A stretch of 62,547 bases of DNA. It comes from Bacillota bacterium. GTDB taxonomy: Bacteria > Bacillota > Clostridia > Clostridiales > Clostridiaceae. The notes under the pieces are model-generated. The model was not told the origin of the DNA. It worked only from the letters and a program-made list of their open reading frames with translations, and ran no database searches. The translations under genes and the position numbers were made by a program. Every line of letters starts with the position of its first letter. Within the stretch, counting starts at the first letter, position 1. The stretch lies in contig JAJXWH010000031.1 of assembly GCA_021781745.1 (NCBI GenBank), positions 1 to 62,547 on the forward strand. The letters run 5' to 3'. Below, piece by piece: positions 25,196 through 32,762 of the stretch.

Positions 25196-25519
25196 TTATT
25201 TACAAGTGCATTTTGTTTTATCTTTACAAATGCAATCTTTTGTCTCTGTTATAAGGTTCATCATGAACAATGTGAGTTTATTGCAGTTATTAATATTTAA
25301 ACTATAGTAATTCCAAAGTCCTTCTTTCCTCACCTCAACAAGACCGCATTCACTTAATACTTTCATGTGATGAGAAAGTGTGGGCTGCGTAAAACCAAAA
25401 TATTCTAAGATATCACATGCACACCTTTCGCCACAGGATAGTATATCAATTATTTTCAATCTGCTTGGATCAGATAGTGCTTTAAAAATTTTAGAATTTT
25501 CTTCATATTCCATCTTCAT
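25196..25519 (-). CDS. arsR: ArsR-family arsenic-responsive repressor
   Basis: A 107-aa winged-helix repressor. The arsenite-binding cysteines are in GERCACDILEYF; the recognition helix is in TQPTLSHHMKVLSECGLVEV; the wing is RKEGLWNYYSLN. The C-terminal tail is Cys-rich (KDCICKDKTKCTCK), which may bind metal too. It is the first gene of the ars operon and has an operator-like dyad just upstream. Confidence 0.93.
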   Translation of the reverse strand: MKMEYEENSKIFKALSDPSRLKIIDILSCGERCACDILEYFGFTQPTLSHHMKVLSECGLVEVRKEGLWNYYSLNINNCNKLTLFMMNLITETKDCICKDKTKCTCK

Positions 25520-25532
25520 TCATGCCTTCCTC

Positions 25533-25552
25533 ATATAGATAACAATCTATAT
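25533..25552. promoter_or_regulatory. Putative ArsR operator
   Basis: A perfect dyad, ATATAGAT and ATCTATAT separated by AACA, lies 14 nt upstream of arsR. A related ATCTATA half-site occurs about 20 nt further up. Position and symmetry suit autoregulation by ArsR. Confidence 0.6.
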
Positions 25553-25772
25553 ATAACATAAATCACCATCTATACATTGTCAATATATATTAATGTATTT
25601 TAACTATTTCTTAACACTAAATAAATAAATATCTATATAGTAAAATTATTCAAAAATCTTTTTATTGTTACAAAATTAATTTATAAAAAATTAAGACTGA
25701 AGTGTGATCTATATTTTTAAAATCATACTACAATCTCATTTTATAATTCCTTAAATCATTTTTTTATACAGA

Positions 25773-27176
25773 TTAGTTTTCTGGTAATTCAATAGTAAAT
25801 GTAGTTCCAGAATTAATTTTACTTTCTAAGTAGATCTTTCCACCATGAGCTTCAACAAAGGCCTTAGTAATTGTAAGTCCTATTCCAGAACCACCAGTAT
25901 TTCTATCACGTGATATATCACTTCTATAAAATCGCTCAAATATATGAGGTATATCTCTTTCAGGTATTCCAATTCCATCATCAATAACTTTAATTATAAT
26001 CTTTTGCTTTTCATTTCTTAATACTACCGATACTTTACCCTCTAACCTTAAATATTTATATGAATTTGAAAGCAGGTTATTCATAATCTGCTTAAACTTA
26101 TCTACATCAATTACCGCTATTACCTGTTGGGCTATATCACTGGTTAATTCATATTTTTCTTTTATATAAAGGGGTTTATAAGTATCAATTATCTTTTCTA
26201 ATTCCTCTGAAAGGTTGACTTTACTTTTATTTAGACTATTATTCATCTGCTCGAGTTTTGCTAAATCTCTTAAGTTATCAACCATTTTTGTCATTCTCTC
26301 AATTTCTTCATAAAAAGTTTCAAATCTTTCGTTTGTAGGCTCCCATATACCATCCATAAAGGCCTCTATATGAGTTTTCAGAGTAGTTAAAGGGGTTCTT
26401 AACTCATGAGCCATATCAGAGGTTAATCTTTTTCTAAGCATTTCCTGGCTATTTAAGCTTTCTGCAAGATAATTTATTGAATTAGATAATTCATCTATCT
26501 CTTTAGTAGTTGTTTTAATATTTACTTTCGCACTTAAATCTCCTTGTCTGATTTTATTTGCAGTTTCAGTTATTTTAGATAAAGGCTTCGATATTTGTTT
26601 CGAAATAATTATACTTATGACAATTCCAAAAATTAAAGCTGCTAATGCTGAAATCATTAAAGAATGATTTAATGTACTAATAAATGCCAGGGATGCAGAA
26701 GATAAATATGATGTTCCAAAATATCCAATTATTATGACACCCTTATCTTCATTATTAAGACTTAATGGATATTTATCTTCAGTATATTCTCCCATATTGA
26801 TGCCTGAAAAATTTCGCATCATAGATCCCATCATTGGTCCCATCATATTTCCCATCATGTTTTCATCCTGCAAATGAGACTTACCAGAAGAATAAACAGT
26901 ATTATCCTTATTATCTTTTACCTCTATATATAATTCTTGTAGTTCAGCATATCTTTGAATTTCATCATTGTTTACCTTCGAAAAGTCCTTTTGCCCACTA
27001 TATAAATCCTGTATAATCTTTACTGCATTTTCTACTTTTGTTTTATGCTCATCAACTAAGTAATCTTTAAATTTATTTTCTACTGTATAGTTTGAAATAG
27101 CACTAGCTAAAATAATTGAAAATAAAACTGCCAATATGAAACCTATTGATAATTTTCTCACTAAAGATACTTTCAT
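25773..27176 (-). CDS. Sensor histidine kinase with Met-rich external loop
   Basis: A 467-aa membrane kinase. Helix 1 lies at about 9-28 and helix 2 at about 172-192, followed by HAMP, HisKA (SDMAHELRTPLTTLKTH) and HATPase (NLLSNSYKY, DDGIGIPERDIPHIFERFY, GGSGIGLTITKAFVEAHGG). The external domain contains nine methionines between 107 and 128 in MMGNMMGPMMGSMM, a pattern found in copper/silver-binding proteins. The gene overlaps its response regulator by 4 nt. It lies beside the arsenic operon. The stimulus may be a soft metal; this is inference from the loop. Confidence 0.9.
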   Translation of the reverse strand: MKVSLVRKLSIGFILAVLFSIILASAISNYTVENKFKDYLVDEHKTKVENAVKIIQDLYSGQKDFSKVNNDEIQRYAELQELYIEVKDNKDNTVYSSGKSHLQDENMMGNMMGPMMGSMMRNFSGINMGEYTEDKYPLSLNNEDKGVIIIGYFGTSYLSSASLAFISTLNHSLMISALAALIFGIVISIIISKQISKPLSKITETANKIRQGDLSAKVNIKTTTKEIDELSNSINYLAESLNSQEMLRKRLTSDMAHELRTPLTTLKTHIEAFMDGIWEPTNERFETFYEEIERMTKMVDNLRDLAKLEQMNNSLNKSKVNLSEELEKIIDTYKPLYIKEKYELTSDIAQQVIAVIDVDKFKQIMNNLLSNSYKYLRLEGKVSVVLRNEKQKIIIKVIDDGIGIPERDIPHIFERFYRSDISRDRNTGGSGIGLTITKAFVEAHGGKIYLESKINSGTTFTIELPEN

Positions 27177-27889
27177 TGTCTTACCTCACTGGAATTTGGG
27201 ATAAATTTATACCCCATTCCATATACAGTTATTATATAAGCTGGTTCCTTAGGATTACTTTCCAGCTTTTGACGAATATTTTTAACATAAGAATCTATAG
27301 TTCTATCGAAACCTTCATAATCTGCTCCAAATGCCTTTTCAACTAATTTTTCTCTAGAAAATATCTGCTCTGGGTTTGCAAGAAAAACTGTTAGTATTTT
27401 AAATTCATTTGTAGTTAAACTTATATTTTCACCTCGTTTTTTAACTTCCATTTTTCTAATATCAACTTCTAAATCTCCATTATTAAAGGTTAAAAAATCA
27501 GCCATAGGAGTGAAATCTCTGTAAGCCCTTCTAAGTAATGCTCTGACCCTTACTACAAGTTCTCTAACACTGAATGGTTTAGTTAAATAATCATCAGCTC
27601 CTATAGATATTCCTTCTATTTTATCATCTTCTTCAACCTTAGCCGTAAGCATAATAATTGGTACGCTGGAGGCAGCTCTAATTTTACTACATACTTCTTC
27701 ACCAGTTATTTTAGGAAGCATTAAATCTAAAACTATTAAATGAACAGTTTCATTATTATATATGCTTAATGCAGCTTCACCATCCATAGCTGTAATCACT
27801 TCAAAACCATCTTTCTCTAAATAAGCTCTTACTACATCTAATATATTCTGTTCATCATCTACAACTAATATTTTAAAATTATTATTCAT
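27173..27889 (-). CDS. OmpR-family response regulator
   Basis: A 238-aa response regulator with receiver (VVDDEQNILDVV, phosphoacceptor Asp in LIVLDLMLPKI, Lys in YLTKPFS) and a C-terminal winged helix (ISLTTNEFKILTVFLANPEQ, RTIDSYVKNIRQKLE). The ATG at 27889 has GGAGG eight bases upstream; the GTG three codons earlier overlaps that site. It is the cognate partner of the Met-rich kinase downstream. Confidence 0.93.
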   Translation of the reverse strand: MNNNFKILVVDDEQNILDVVRAYLEKDGFEVITAMDGEAALSIYNNETVHLIVLDLMLPKITGEEVCSKIRAASSVPIIMLTAKVEEDDKIEGISIGADDYLTKPFSVRELVVRVRALLRRAYRDFTPMADFLTFNNGDLEVDIRKMEVKKRGENISLTTNEFKILTVFLANPEQIFSREKLVEKAFGADYEGFDRTIDSYVKNIRQKLESNPKEPAYIITVYGMGYKFIPNSSEVRQ

Positions 27890-27966
27890 GCATACCACCT
27901 CCAGGATTACTTACCATTATTATATTACTTTATACTTTGCTTTACATAAAGAATTTTAGAGTATTT

Positions 27967-28221
27967 TTATTTTTTTTGTAAAAGTATTTCTTTTCTTTTT
28001 AAGTATTCCTCTTGGCTCATTTCTCCACTTGCAAATTTTTCATTAAGTATTCTCATTGCATCATTAGATTTATTTGTATAACCTTTAAATAATTTAACTG
28101 CTAGAATTATAAATACTATAAATACTAGCATTCTAAATCCCATTGCTAAAAACATTCCTCCATAACCAATAGAATTTATTGGCCCAAAACCGCCATATCC
28201 TCCAAATCCATTACAAAACAT
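27967..28221 (-). CDS. SHOCT-domain small membrane protein
   Basis: An 84-aa protein with a Gly-rich N terminus (NGFGGYGGFGPINSIGYGG), one hydrophobic helix (FRMLVFIVFIILAVKLF) and a C-terminal SHOCT domain (AMRILNEKFASGEMSQEEYL). Such proteins often accompany metal-response two-component systems. It is the first gene before the response regulator, 77 nt upstream, so it may be part of that operon. Confidence 0.85.
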   Translation of the reverse strand: MFCNGFGGYGGFGPINSIGYGGMFLAMGFRMLVFIVFIILAVKLFKGYTNKSNDAMRILNEKFASGEMSQEEYLKRKEILLQKK

Positions 28222-28332
28222 AAGTTACTCCTCCTCTTAAAATAAAATTTTGTTTTTTCTTTAAGACTATTATATAAATTAAATATGGAGGAATTATGGA
28301 GAAATCATAATATATATTACAAAACAAGAAAA

Positions 28333-28360
28333 CTGTACACCATTAAATTTAGGTGCACAG
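28333..28360 (-). terminator. Intrinsic terminator of the Cys-rich protein gene
   Basis: On the minus strand CTGTGCACC pairs with GGTGTACAG (one mismatch) and TTTTCTTGTTTT follows. It lies about 100 nt after the stop at 28462. Confidence 0.7.
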
Positions 28361-28461
28361 CTTATAAAATGCTTATCTTTAAGCATTATCCTTTAAATCA
28401 TACTAATTTTAAAAACTATTCCCATTAGAAATAATATTAATAAACTTTATATGATAACTTT

Positions 28462-28785
28462 TTATCTGCAGCTACAATCATAATGACGATGACATCGGCA
28501 ACATTTTAAACAACATCTATTTTTTTTCATATAGCATAAGAATTCTTTAACTGCTTTCTCATATCCTTTTCTGCATCCTTTTTCAAATCCTTTGCATTTT
28601 CCTTTTTCATAGCCTTCATTGTAGACTTCTTCTAACATATCTGTAAAGCAGCCCTTATCTTCATCAAAGCAACAATCAATTTCTTCTATACTTTCAAACT
28701 TATCTTCATCAAAACATTTATCTTCATCAAAGAATATATCTTCTTCACAGCATTTAAAATCTTTTCTACAATTCTTGTTATCCAT
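28462..28785 (-). CDS. Cysteine-rich acidic repeat protein
   Basis: A 107-aa protein with 17 cysteines and no family I recognise. The N-terminal half has the repeat FDEDK three times (about 19-23, 25-29, 40-44) with CC pairs. The middle has G-[YF]-E-K-G type repeats (YEKGKCKGFEKGCRKGYEKA), and the C terminus is Cys/His-rich (RCCLKCCRCHRHYDCSCR). It looks like a metal-binding or spore-coat-like protein. The ATG at 28785 lies behind AAAGGAGAG; an upstream ATG at 28824 is unlikely. Adjacency to the SHOCT/two-component genes suggests a metal response. Confidence 0.75.
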   Translation of the reverse strand: MDNKNCRKDFKCCEEDIFFDEDKCFDEDKFESIEEIDCCFDEDKGCFTDMLEEVYNEGYEKGKCKGFEKGCRKGYEKAVKEFLCYMKKNRCCLKCCRCHRHYDCSCR

Positions 28786-28968
28786 TTTTTTCTCTCCTTT
28801 GTATTCATATAATTTTTTATTCATACTATTCTAGATGAAATATTTCTTCAAATCACCTAATTCTATATTATGCTGAGTACATTTATTTGTTATTAAAACT
28901 GAATAAAAAAATAAATTGCAGAAATCTAAAAGCCATTTTAATACAATATTTATTAGAAAATAAAAAAT

Positions 28969-29005
28969 CATGGATATAAAATGAAGCCATTCCCTTATAT
29001 CCATG
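28969..29005 (-). terminator. Intrinsic terminator of the ammonium operon
   Basis: CATGGATATAAGGG-type arm pairs with TTATATCCATG on the minus strand, followed by ATTTTTTATTTT. It lies just downstream of the PII gene. Confidence 0.75.
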
Positions 29006-29066
29006 ACAATTATCAAAATTTCAATTTAATTTCTAAGGTTATATTCTTAATAAAATTATCAGTATT

Positions 29067-29405
29067 TTATAAAGCGTCTTTTCCACGTTCTCCAGTACGT
29101 ATTCTTACAACATCTTCAGCATCATAGATGAAGATTTTCCCATCTCCATAATTGCCTGTACTAATTTCTTTCAAAACCTTATCTATTATTAGTTCTGCAA
29201 CATCAGGAGCAACAACTGTTTCAACTTTAACTTTAGGTAATAGATTTACATTGTATTCTGTACCTCTGTAAATTGTTTTATATCCTTTTTGATTACCGTA
29301 ACCCATAATATTTGAAATCATCACACCATTTGCATTGCAATCACTTAAGATTTTCTTTAATTCTTCTAACTTTTCACCCTTAATAACAATTTCTAATTTT
29401 TTCAT
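29067..29405 (-). CDS. glnK: PII nitrogen-regulatory protein (GlnB/GlnK type)
   Basis: A 112-aa trimeric PII protein. It has the N-terminal MKKLEIVIKGEKLEELKKIL strand/helix, the T-loop region KGYKTIYRGTEYNVNLLPKV and the C-terminal ATP-site strand YGDGKIFIYDAEDVVRIRTG. It senses ATP/ADP and 2-oxoglutarate and plugs the ammonium channel encoded 21 nt upstream. Its N-terminal half is divergent from the E. coli type, as in anaerobe PII proteins. Confidence 0.95.
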   Translation of the reverse strand: MKKLEIVIKGEKLEELKKILSDCNANGVMISNIMGYGNQKGYKTIYRGTEYNVNLLPKVKVETVVAPDVAELIIDKVLKEISTGNYGDGKIFIYDAEDVVRIRTGERGKDAL

Positions 29406-29426
29406 ACCATGACCTCCCTTTCTATA

Positions 29427-31016
29427 TTATATTGCACTCGAATTTCCTTTAAACCTTAAAGTTTGTTTTACTTCCATATTATCTTGTGAATCATAATCTA
29501 ATTCAGGATTTTTCACTAATTGTACATCCGGATACCCAAGGACACCCATCTCAGGAATATCTAGCCCATTCAATTCTTCTTCCGGTTTAACTCTTATCCC
29601 CCAAACTTTATCAAGGAATTTTAAGAAAATGTAAGAAATAGCAAAGCCCCAAACAACTAAAACAATAACATCAACAAATTGTGCTGCAAATTGAGAAGCA
29701 TCTCCAAAGAATAATCCTCTTACACCTCCAGCAACTCCGTTTAACCCATCTCCATAAGAACCATCTGCGAATAATCCTAAAGCAAGAATTCCCCAAATAC
29801 CATTGACTCCATGAACAGAAATAGCACCAACTGGATCATCAAGCTTTAATTTATTTTCGATGAACGAAACAGATACACATACAAGTAATCCAGCAACTGC
29901 ACCAATAAAGAAGGCACAAGGCGCACTTACAAAAGCACAAGGTGCAGTGATTGCAACAAGTCCTGCTAGAGCTCCATTCGCAGTCATTGATGGATCAGGT
30001 TTTCCATATCTAACCCACATATAAAACATTGCAACTAGTCCACCTATTGCACCAGCAATCATTGTATTTGTAGCAACAACTGCTAGTCTAAAATCGGATG
30101 AATTCAATGTTGACCCAGCATTAAATGAAAACCAACAGAAGAATAATATAATAGTACCTATAATGGCCATTGGTATATCATGCCCCGGAAAAGGTCTTGC
30201 AGTTCCATCTTTTTTAAATTTACCAATTCTAGGCCCAATAATTATTGCACTTGATAAAGCAATCATACCACCCATTGCGTGAACAACACCTGAACCAGCA
30301 AAGTCAACAGCACCATGACCTAATCCAAAATTCGAACCAAGAGTTGAAAGCCAGCCGCCTCCCCATACCCAGTTTCCGAAAAGCGGATATAAAAACATCG
30401 AAATAAAGAATGATAAAATAACAACTGCTGAATATTTAACTCTTTCTGCTAAAGCTCCAGTTGGAATTGTAACAGTAGTGTCCATGAACACCATTTGGAA
30501 GAAGAATAATGCGTATATTCCTGGATCATAAATACCTGTACCTGATAACATGAAGCCATTATATCCAATAATTCCTCCAAGACCAGGTATTGAAAGCATA
30601 GAAGTTAATCCAGCAGCTCCACCAGAACCAAGTCCTGCTGCTCCACCAGATCCACCAAATTGAAAAGCAAATCCTGTTAAGAAATATCCAATTGCTCCTA
30701 CTAAAAATACCATAAAGTTCATAGTCATAGTATGAGCTGCATTTTTACCACGGCAAAACCCTGTTTCTACCATTGCAAATCCACATTGGAAAAAGAAAAC
30801 CATAAATCCAGTTATCATAACCCATACGAAGTTTGCTCCATAATAACCTTTATTTGCTACAATTGCAACATCATTCAATGTTTCACTGCCTGTTGTTGCT
30901 ATATAAGAAGCCCCTGTCGGATCAGAACCTCCTGCTGGTGAAAGTGCTAAAACTAACATTACAGCTAAAGCTCCTAAGAATACTATAATTGCACCTAATT
31001 TTGCTGAACTTTTCAT
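29427..31016 (-). CDS. amtB: Ammonium transporter AmtB
   Basis: A 529-aa eleven-helix ammonium channel with an extended N-terminal signal-like helix. Family motifs are FQCGFAMVETGFCRGKNAAH, GGGWLSTLGSNFGLGHGAVD (signature D-F-A-G-S-G-V-V-H), GHDIPMAIIGTIILFFCWF and AISVHGVNGIWGILALGLFA. The C-terminal tail contains the PII contact. It forms an operon with glnK downstream and a small membrane protein upstream (34 nt). Confidence 0.96.
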   Translation of the reverse strand: MKSSAKLGAIIVFLGALAVMLVLALSPAGGSDPTGASYIATTGSETLNDVAIVANKGYYGANFVWVMITGFMVFFFQCGFAMVETGFCRGKNAAHTMTMNFMVFLVGAIGYFLTGFAFQFGGSGGAAGLGSGGAAGLTSMLSIPGLGGIIGYNGFMLSGTGIYDPGIYALFFFQMVFMDTTVTIPTGALAERVKYSAVVILSFFISMFLYPLFGNWVWGGGWLSTLGSNFGLGHGAVDFAGSGVVHAMGGMIALSSAIIIGPRIGKFKKDGTARPFPGHDIPMAIIGTIILFFCWFSFNAGSTLNSSDFRLAVVATNTMIAGAIGGLVAMFYMWVRYGKPDPSMTANGALAGLVAITAPCAFVSAPCAFFIGAVAGLLVCVSVSFIENKLKLDDPVGAISVHGVNGIWGILALGLFADGSYGDGLNGVAGGVRGLFFGDASQFAAQFVDVIVLVVWGFAISYIFLKFLDKVWGIRVKPEEELNGLDIPEMGVLGYPDVQLVKNPELDYDSQDNMEVKQTLRFKGNSSAI

Positions 31017-31050
31017 GAATAATCCTCCTTAAATAAAAATTAATTTTGTA

Positions 31051-31365
31051 TTATTTTGTGGAAACAATCTTTTTTGTTTTCTTGCTTTTAAAATTGCTCC
31101 ATGAAAATTTTGAAGAAGTTTTGTACAACTCTTCCTTTAATTTAGTTACAGATAGGTAATATCTTATTCCTAAATAAAAAACTAAAAATCCAAATACTGC
31201 TCCTGGAATTGAAGAACTTAGAATTTTAAAACTAATATTATTTACAAAACTGAAAATACTAAAAAATATTCCTAAAAAAATAATTATTATGCTACTTGCA
31301 AAAAGAATATTAGCTACAATTATTTTGGATTTATCAGTAGCGGCAACTATATTTTTCGTCTTCAT
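31051..31365 (-). CDS. Small two-helix membrane protein upstream of amtB
   Basis: A 104-aa protein with two hydrophobic helices (NILFASSIIIIFLGIFFSIF and IPGAVFGFLVFYLGIRYYLS) and a basic C terminus (SKKTKKIV). No known domain. The ATG at 31365 has AGGAGG at ideal spacing; the longer upstream reading (31425) is out of the leader. It is the first cistron of the ammonium operon and may modulate AmtB or be a leader protein. Confidence 0.75.
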   Translation of the reverse strand: MKTKNIVAATDKSKIIVANILFASSIIIIFLGIFFSIFSFVNNISFKILSSSIPGAVFGFLVFYLGIRYYLSVTKLKEELYKTSSKFSWSNFKSKKTKKIVSTK

Positions 31366-31438
31366 TTTTATACCTCCTTTCATTAGATAATCTTTTTCTT
31401 CTCTAGTAAAACCAAAATTTCTCAATAATAAAAAAATA

Positions 31439-31463
31439 GAGCCAATTTACTTAAAATTGACTC
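31439..31463 (-). terminator. Leader terminator 2 of the ammonium operon
   Basis: On the minus strand GAGTCAATTT pairs with AAATTGGCTC and is followed by TATTTTTTTATT. It lies 75 nt upstream of the first start codon, so transcription must pass it to reach the genes. Confidence 0.7.
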
Positions 31464-31490
31464 CATTGTCATAGCAATTATTCAAAAAAA

Positions 31491-31518
31491 GGCGTCTAAT
31501 ATCACAATATTAGACGCC
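31491..31518 (-). terminator. Leader terminator 1 of the ammonium operon
   Basis: A perfect 11-bp stem, GGCGTCTAATA with TATTAGACGCC around a six-base loop, is followed on the minus strand by TTTTTTT. It is 30 nt upstream of leader terminator 2, making a tandem attenuator-like arrangement. Confidence 0.75.
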
Positions 31519-31696
31519 CTTGCCATTAATCATTACGTTTAATGTTATTATAAATCCATAAATGTAAAAAGTCAATATAAATTACATTTAATTTATAAAA
31601 TTGTTAATCAAGGTATAGATGTATTAAAATGTAAAACTTTTTACAACTATGATAATCTTTTGATTATTAATTATCATATAGTAATGAAAATATTAT

Positions 31697-31731
31697 AAGG
31701 CATTAAATACTACTCCCGTATCTAATGCCTT
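31697..31731. ncRNA. Conserved-looking stem-loop in intergenic DNA
   Basis: AAGGCATTAGATAC pairs with GTATTTAATGCCTT (minus-strand sense, one G-T pair) around a seven-base GGGAGTA loop. No U-run follows. It could be part of the ammonium-operon leader or a separate RNA element. Confidence 0.35.
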
Positions 31732-31758
31732 ACTAGCTAGATTAATAAAAAATGGCTA

Positions 31759-31790
31759 TGTATTAAAATCTTTAAAAAGATTTCAATACA
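31759..31790. other. Stem-loop in intergenic DNA
   Basis: TGTATT and AAATCTTT pair with AAAGATTT and AATACA, giving a hairpin with a small bulge. It is 28 nt from the GGGAGTA-loop hairpin. Function unknown. Confidence 0.35.
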
Positions 31791-31928
31791 AGTTTGAAAT
31801 ATATTTAAGTATAGTTAAATTATATATCAAAAACATTACCAAAGCAATATATACATTTCAACAATATGGATAATAAGAAAAATTATTTTCAATAATAAAT
31901 TTTATTAAACAATTCATTCAGCTAAATT

Positions 31929-31974
31929 AAAAAGAAGGTAGTATTTCCAAAATTACAAATACTATCTCCTTTTT
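31929..31974 (-). terminator. Intrinsic terminator of the kdp operon
   Basis: AAAAAGGAGATAGTATTT pairs with AAATACTACCTTCTTTTT on the minus strand, followed by T-rich sequence. It lies 90 nt beyond the kdpE stop. Confidence 0.8.
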
Positions 31975-32063
31975 ATTAGGTGGGGTTATTATGTTTTCAT
32001 AAATAATTATTGACATGGATAATAAAAATTATGCAAGTTTTATTAATTTTTTAATTTTAAACG

Positions 32064-32762
32064 TTAATCATCTACTAGCCTATATCCAACTCCAACTTCT
32101 GTATAAATATATTGCGGCTGAGCTGGATTCTTTTCTATTTTTCTTCTGAGACTTGCCATAAATACTCTAAGGGACTGTGTTTCATTTCCTAGTGCTGCTC
32201 CCCATATTTCATTAATAATAAAATTATGAGTTAATACCTTTCCTGAATATTTACAAAGAAGGGCCATTATCTTATATTCTATAGGAGTTAAATGTATGTC
32301 TTCGTTATCTATAGTAACTTTTCGTTTAGTGAAGTCAACTACTAAACCCTTAACTTTAAAGGTATCCATATTTTCCTTTTCACTAGATGTTATTACACTA
32401 TGTCGTAATGATACCCTAACTCTAGCTAGAAGCTCTCCAATTCCAAAAGGCTTAGTCAAGTAATCATCTGCTCCCCTGTCTAAGGCTTCTATTTTCTGCC
32501 TTTCGTTTTCTCTTGCTGATACAATTATTATAGGAATCTTTGACCATTCTCTTACTTTTGTGACAACTTCAATTCCATCAATATCTGGAAGACCTAAATC
32601 CAATATTATCAAATCAGGTTTATGTGACATTGACAAGGATATAGCTTCTGTCCCCTTATCAGTTTCTATATAATCATATCCTTGTACCTTCAAAGATGTT
32701 GTTATAAAATTTCTAATTGGCTTATCATCTTCAACTACAAGAATGTACGGTTTATTGTCCAT
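32064..32762 (-). CDS. kdpE: KdpE response regulator
   Basis: A 232-aa OmpR-family regulator. Receiver motifs are LVVEDDKPIRNFI, the phosphoacceptor in IILDLGLPDIDG and YLTKPFGIGELLARVRV; the winged helix has LTPIEYKIMALLCKYSGKVL and RVFMASLRRKIE. It activates the kdp operon on phosphorylation by KdpD. It overlaps the end of kdpD by 11 nt. Confidence 0.95.
   Translation of the reverse strand: MDNKPYILVVEDDKPIRNFITTSLKVQGYDYIETDKGTEAISLSMSHKPDLIILDLGLPDIDGIEVVTKVREWSKIPIIIVSARENERQKIEALDRGADDYLTKPFGIGELLARVRVSLRHSVITSSEKENMDTFKVKGLVVDFTKRKVTIDNEDIHLTPIEYKIMALLCKYSGKVLTHNFIINEIWGAALGNETQSLRVFMASLRRKIEKNPAQPQYIYTEVGVGYRLVDD

Larger units (their letters stand above)
31366..32063. other. About 700-nt intergenic region with several hairpins
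   Basis: Holds the leader of the ammonium operon (terminator-like hairpins at 31439-31463 and 31491-31518), two further stem-loops (31697-31731 and 31759-31790) and the kdp terminator (31929-31974). No protein gene was found. The AT-rich part between 31520 and 31690 should contain the ammonium-operon promoter. Confidence 0.6.

Noticed and set aside
31429..31520. ANTAR target RNA (paired hexaloop hairpins)
   Set aside because: The six-base loop TTGTGA does not show the conserved A1 and G4 of ANTAR sites; kept only as a generic attenuator.
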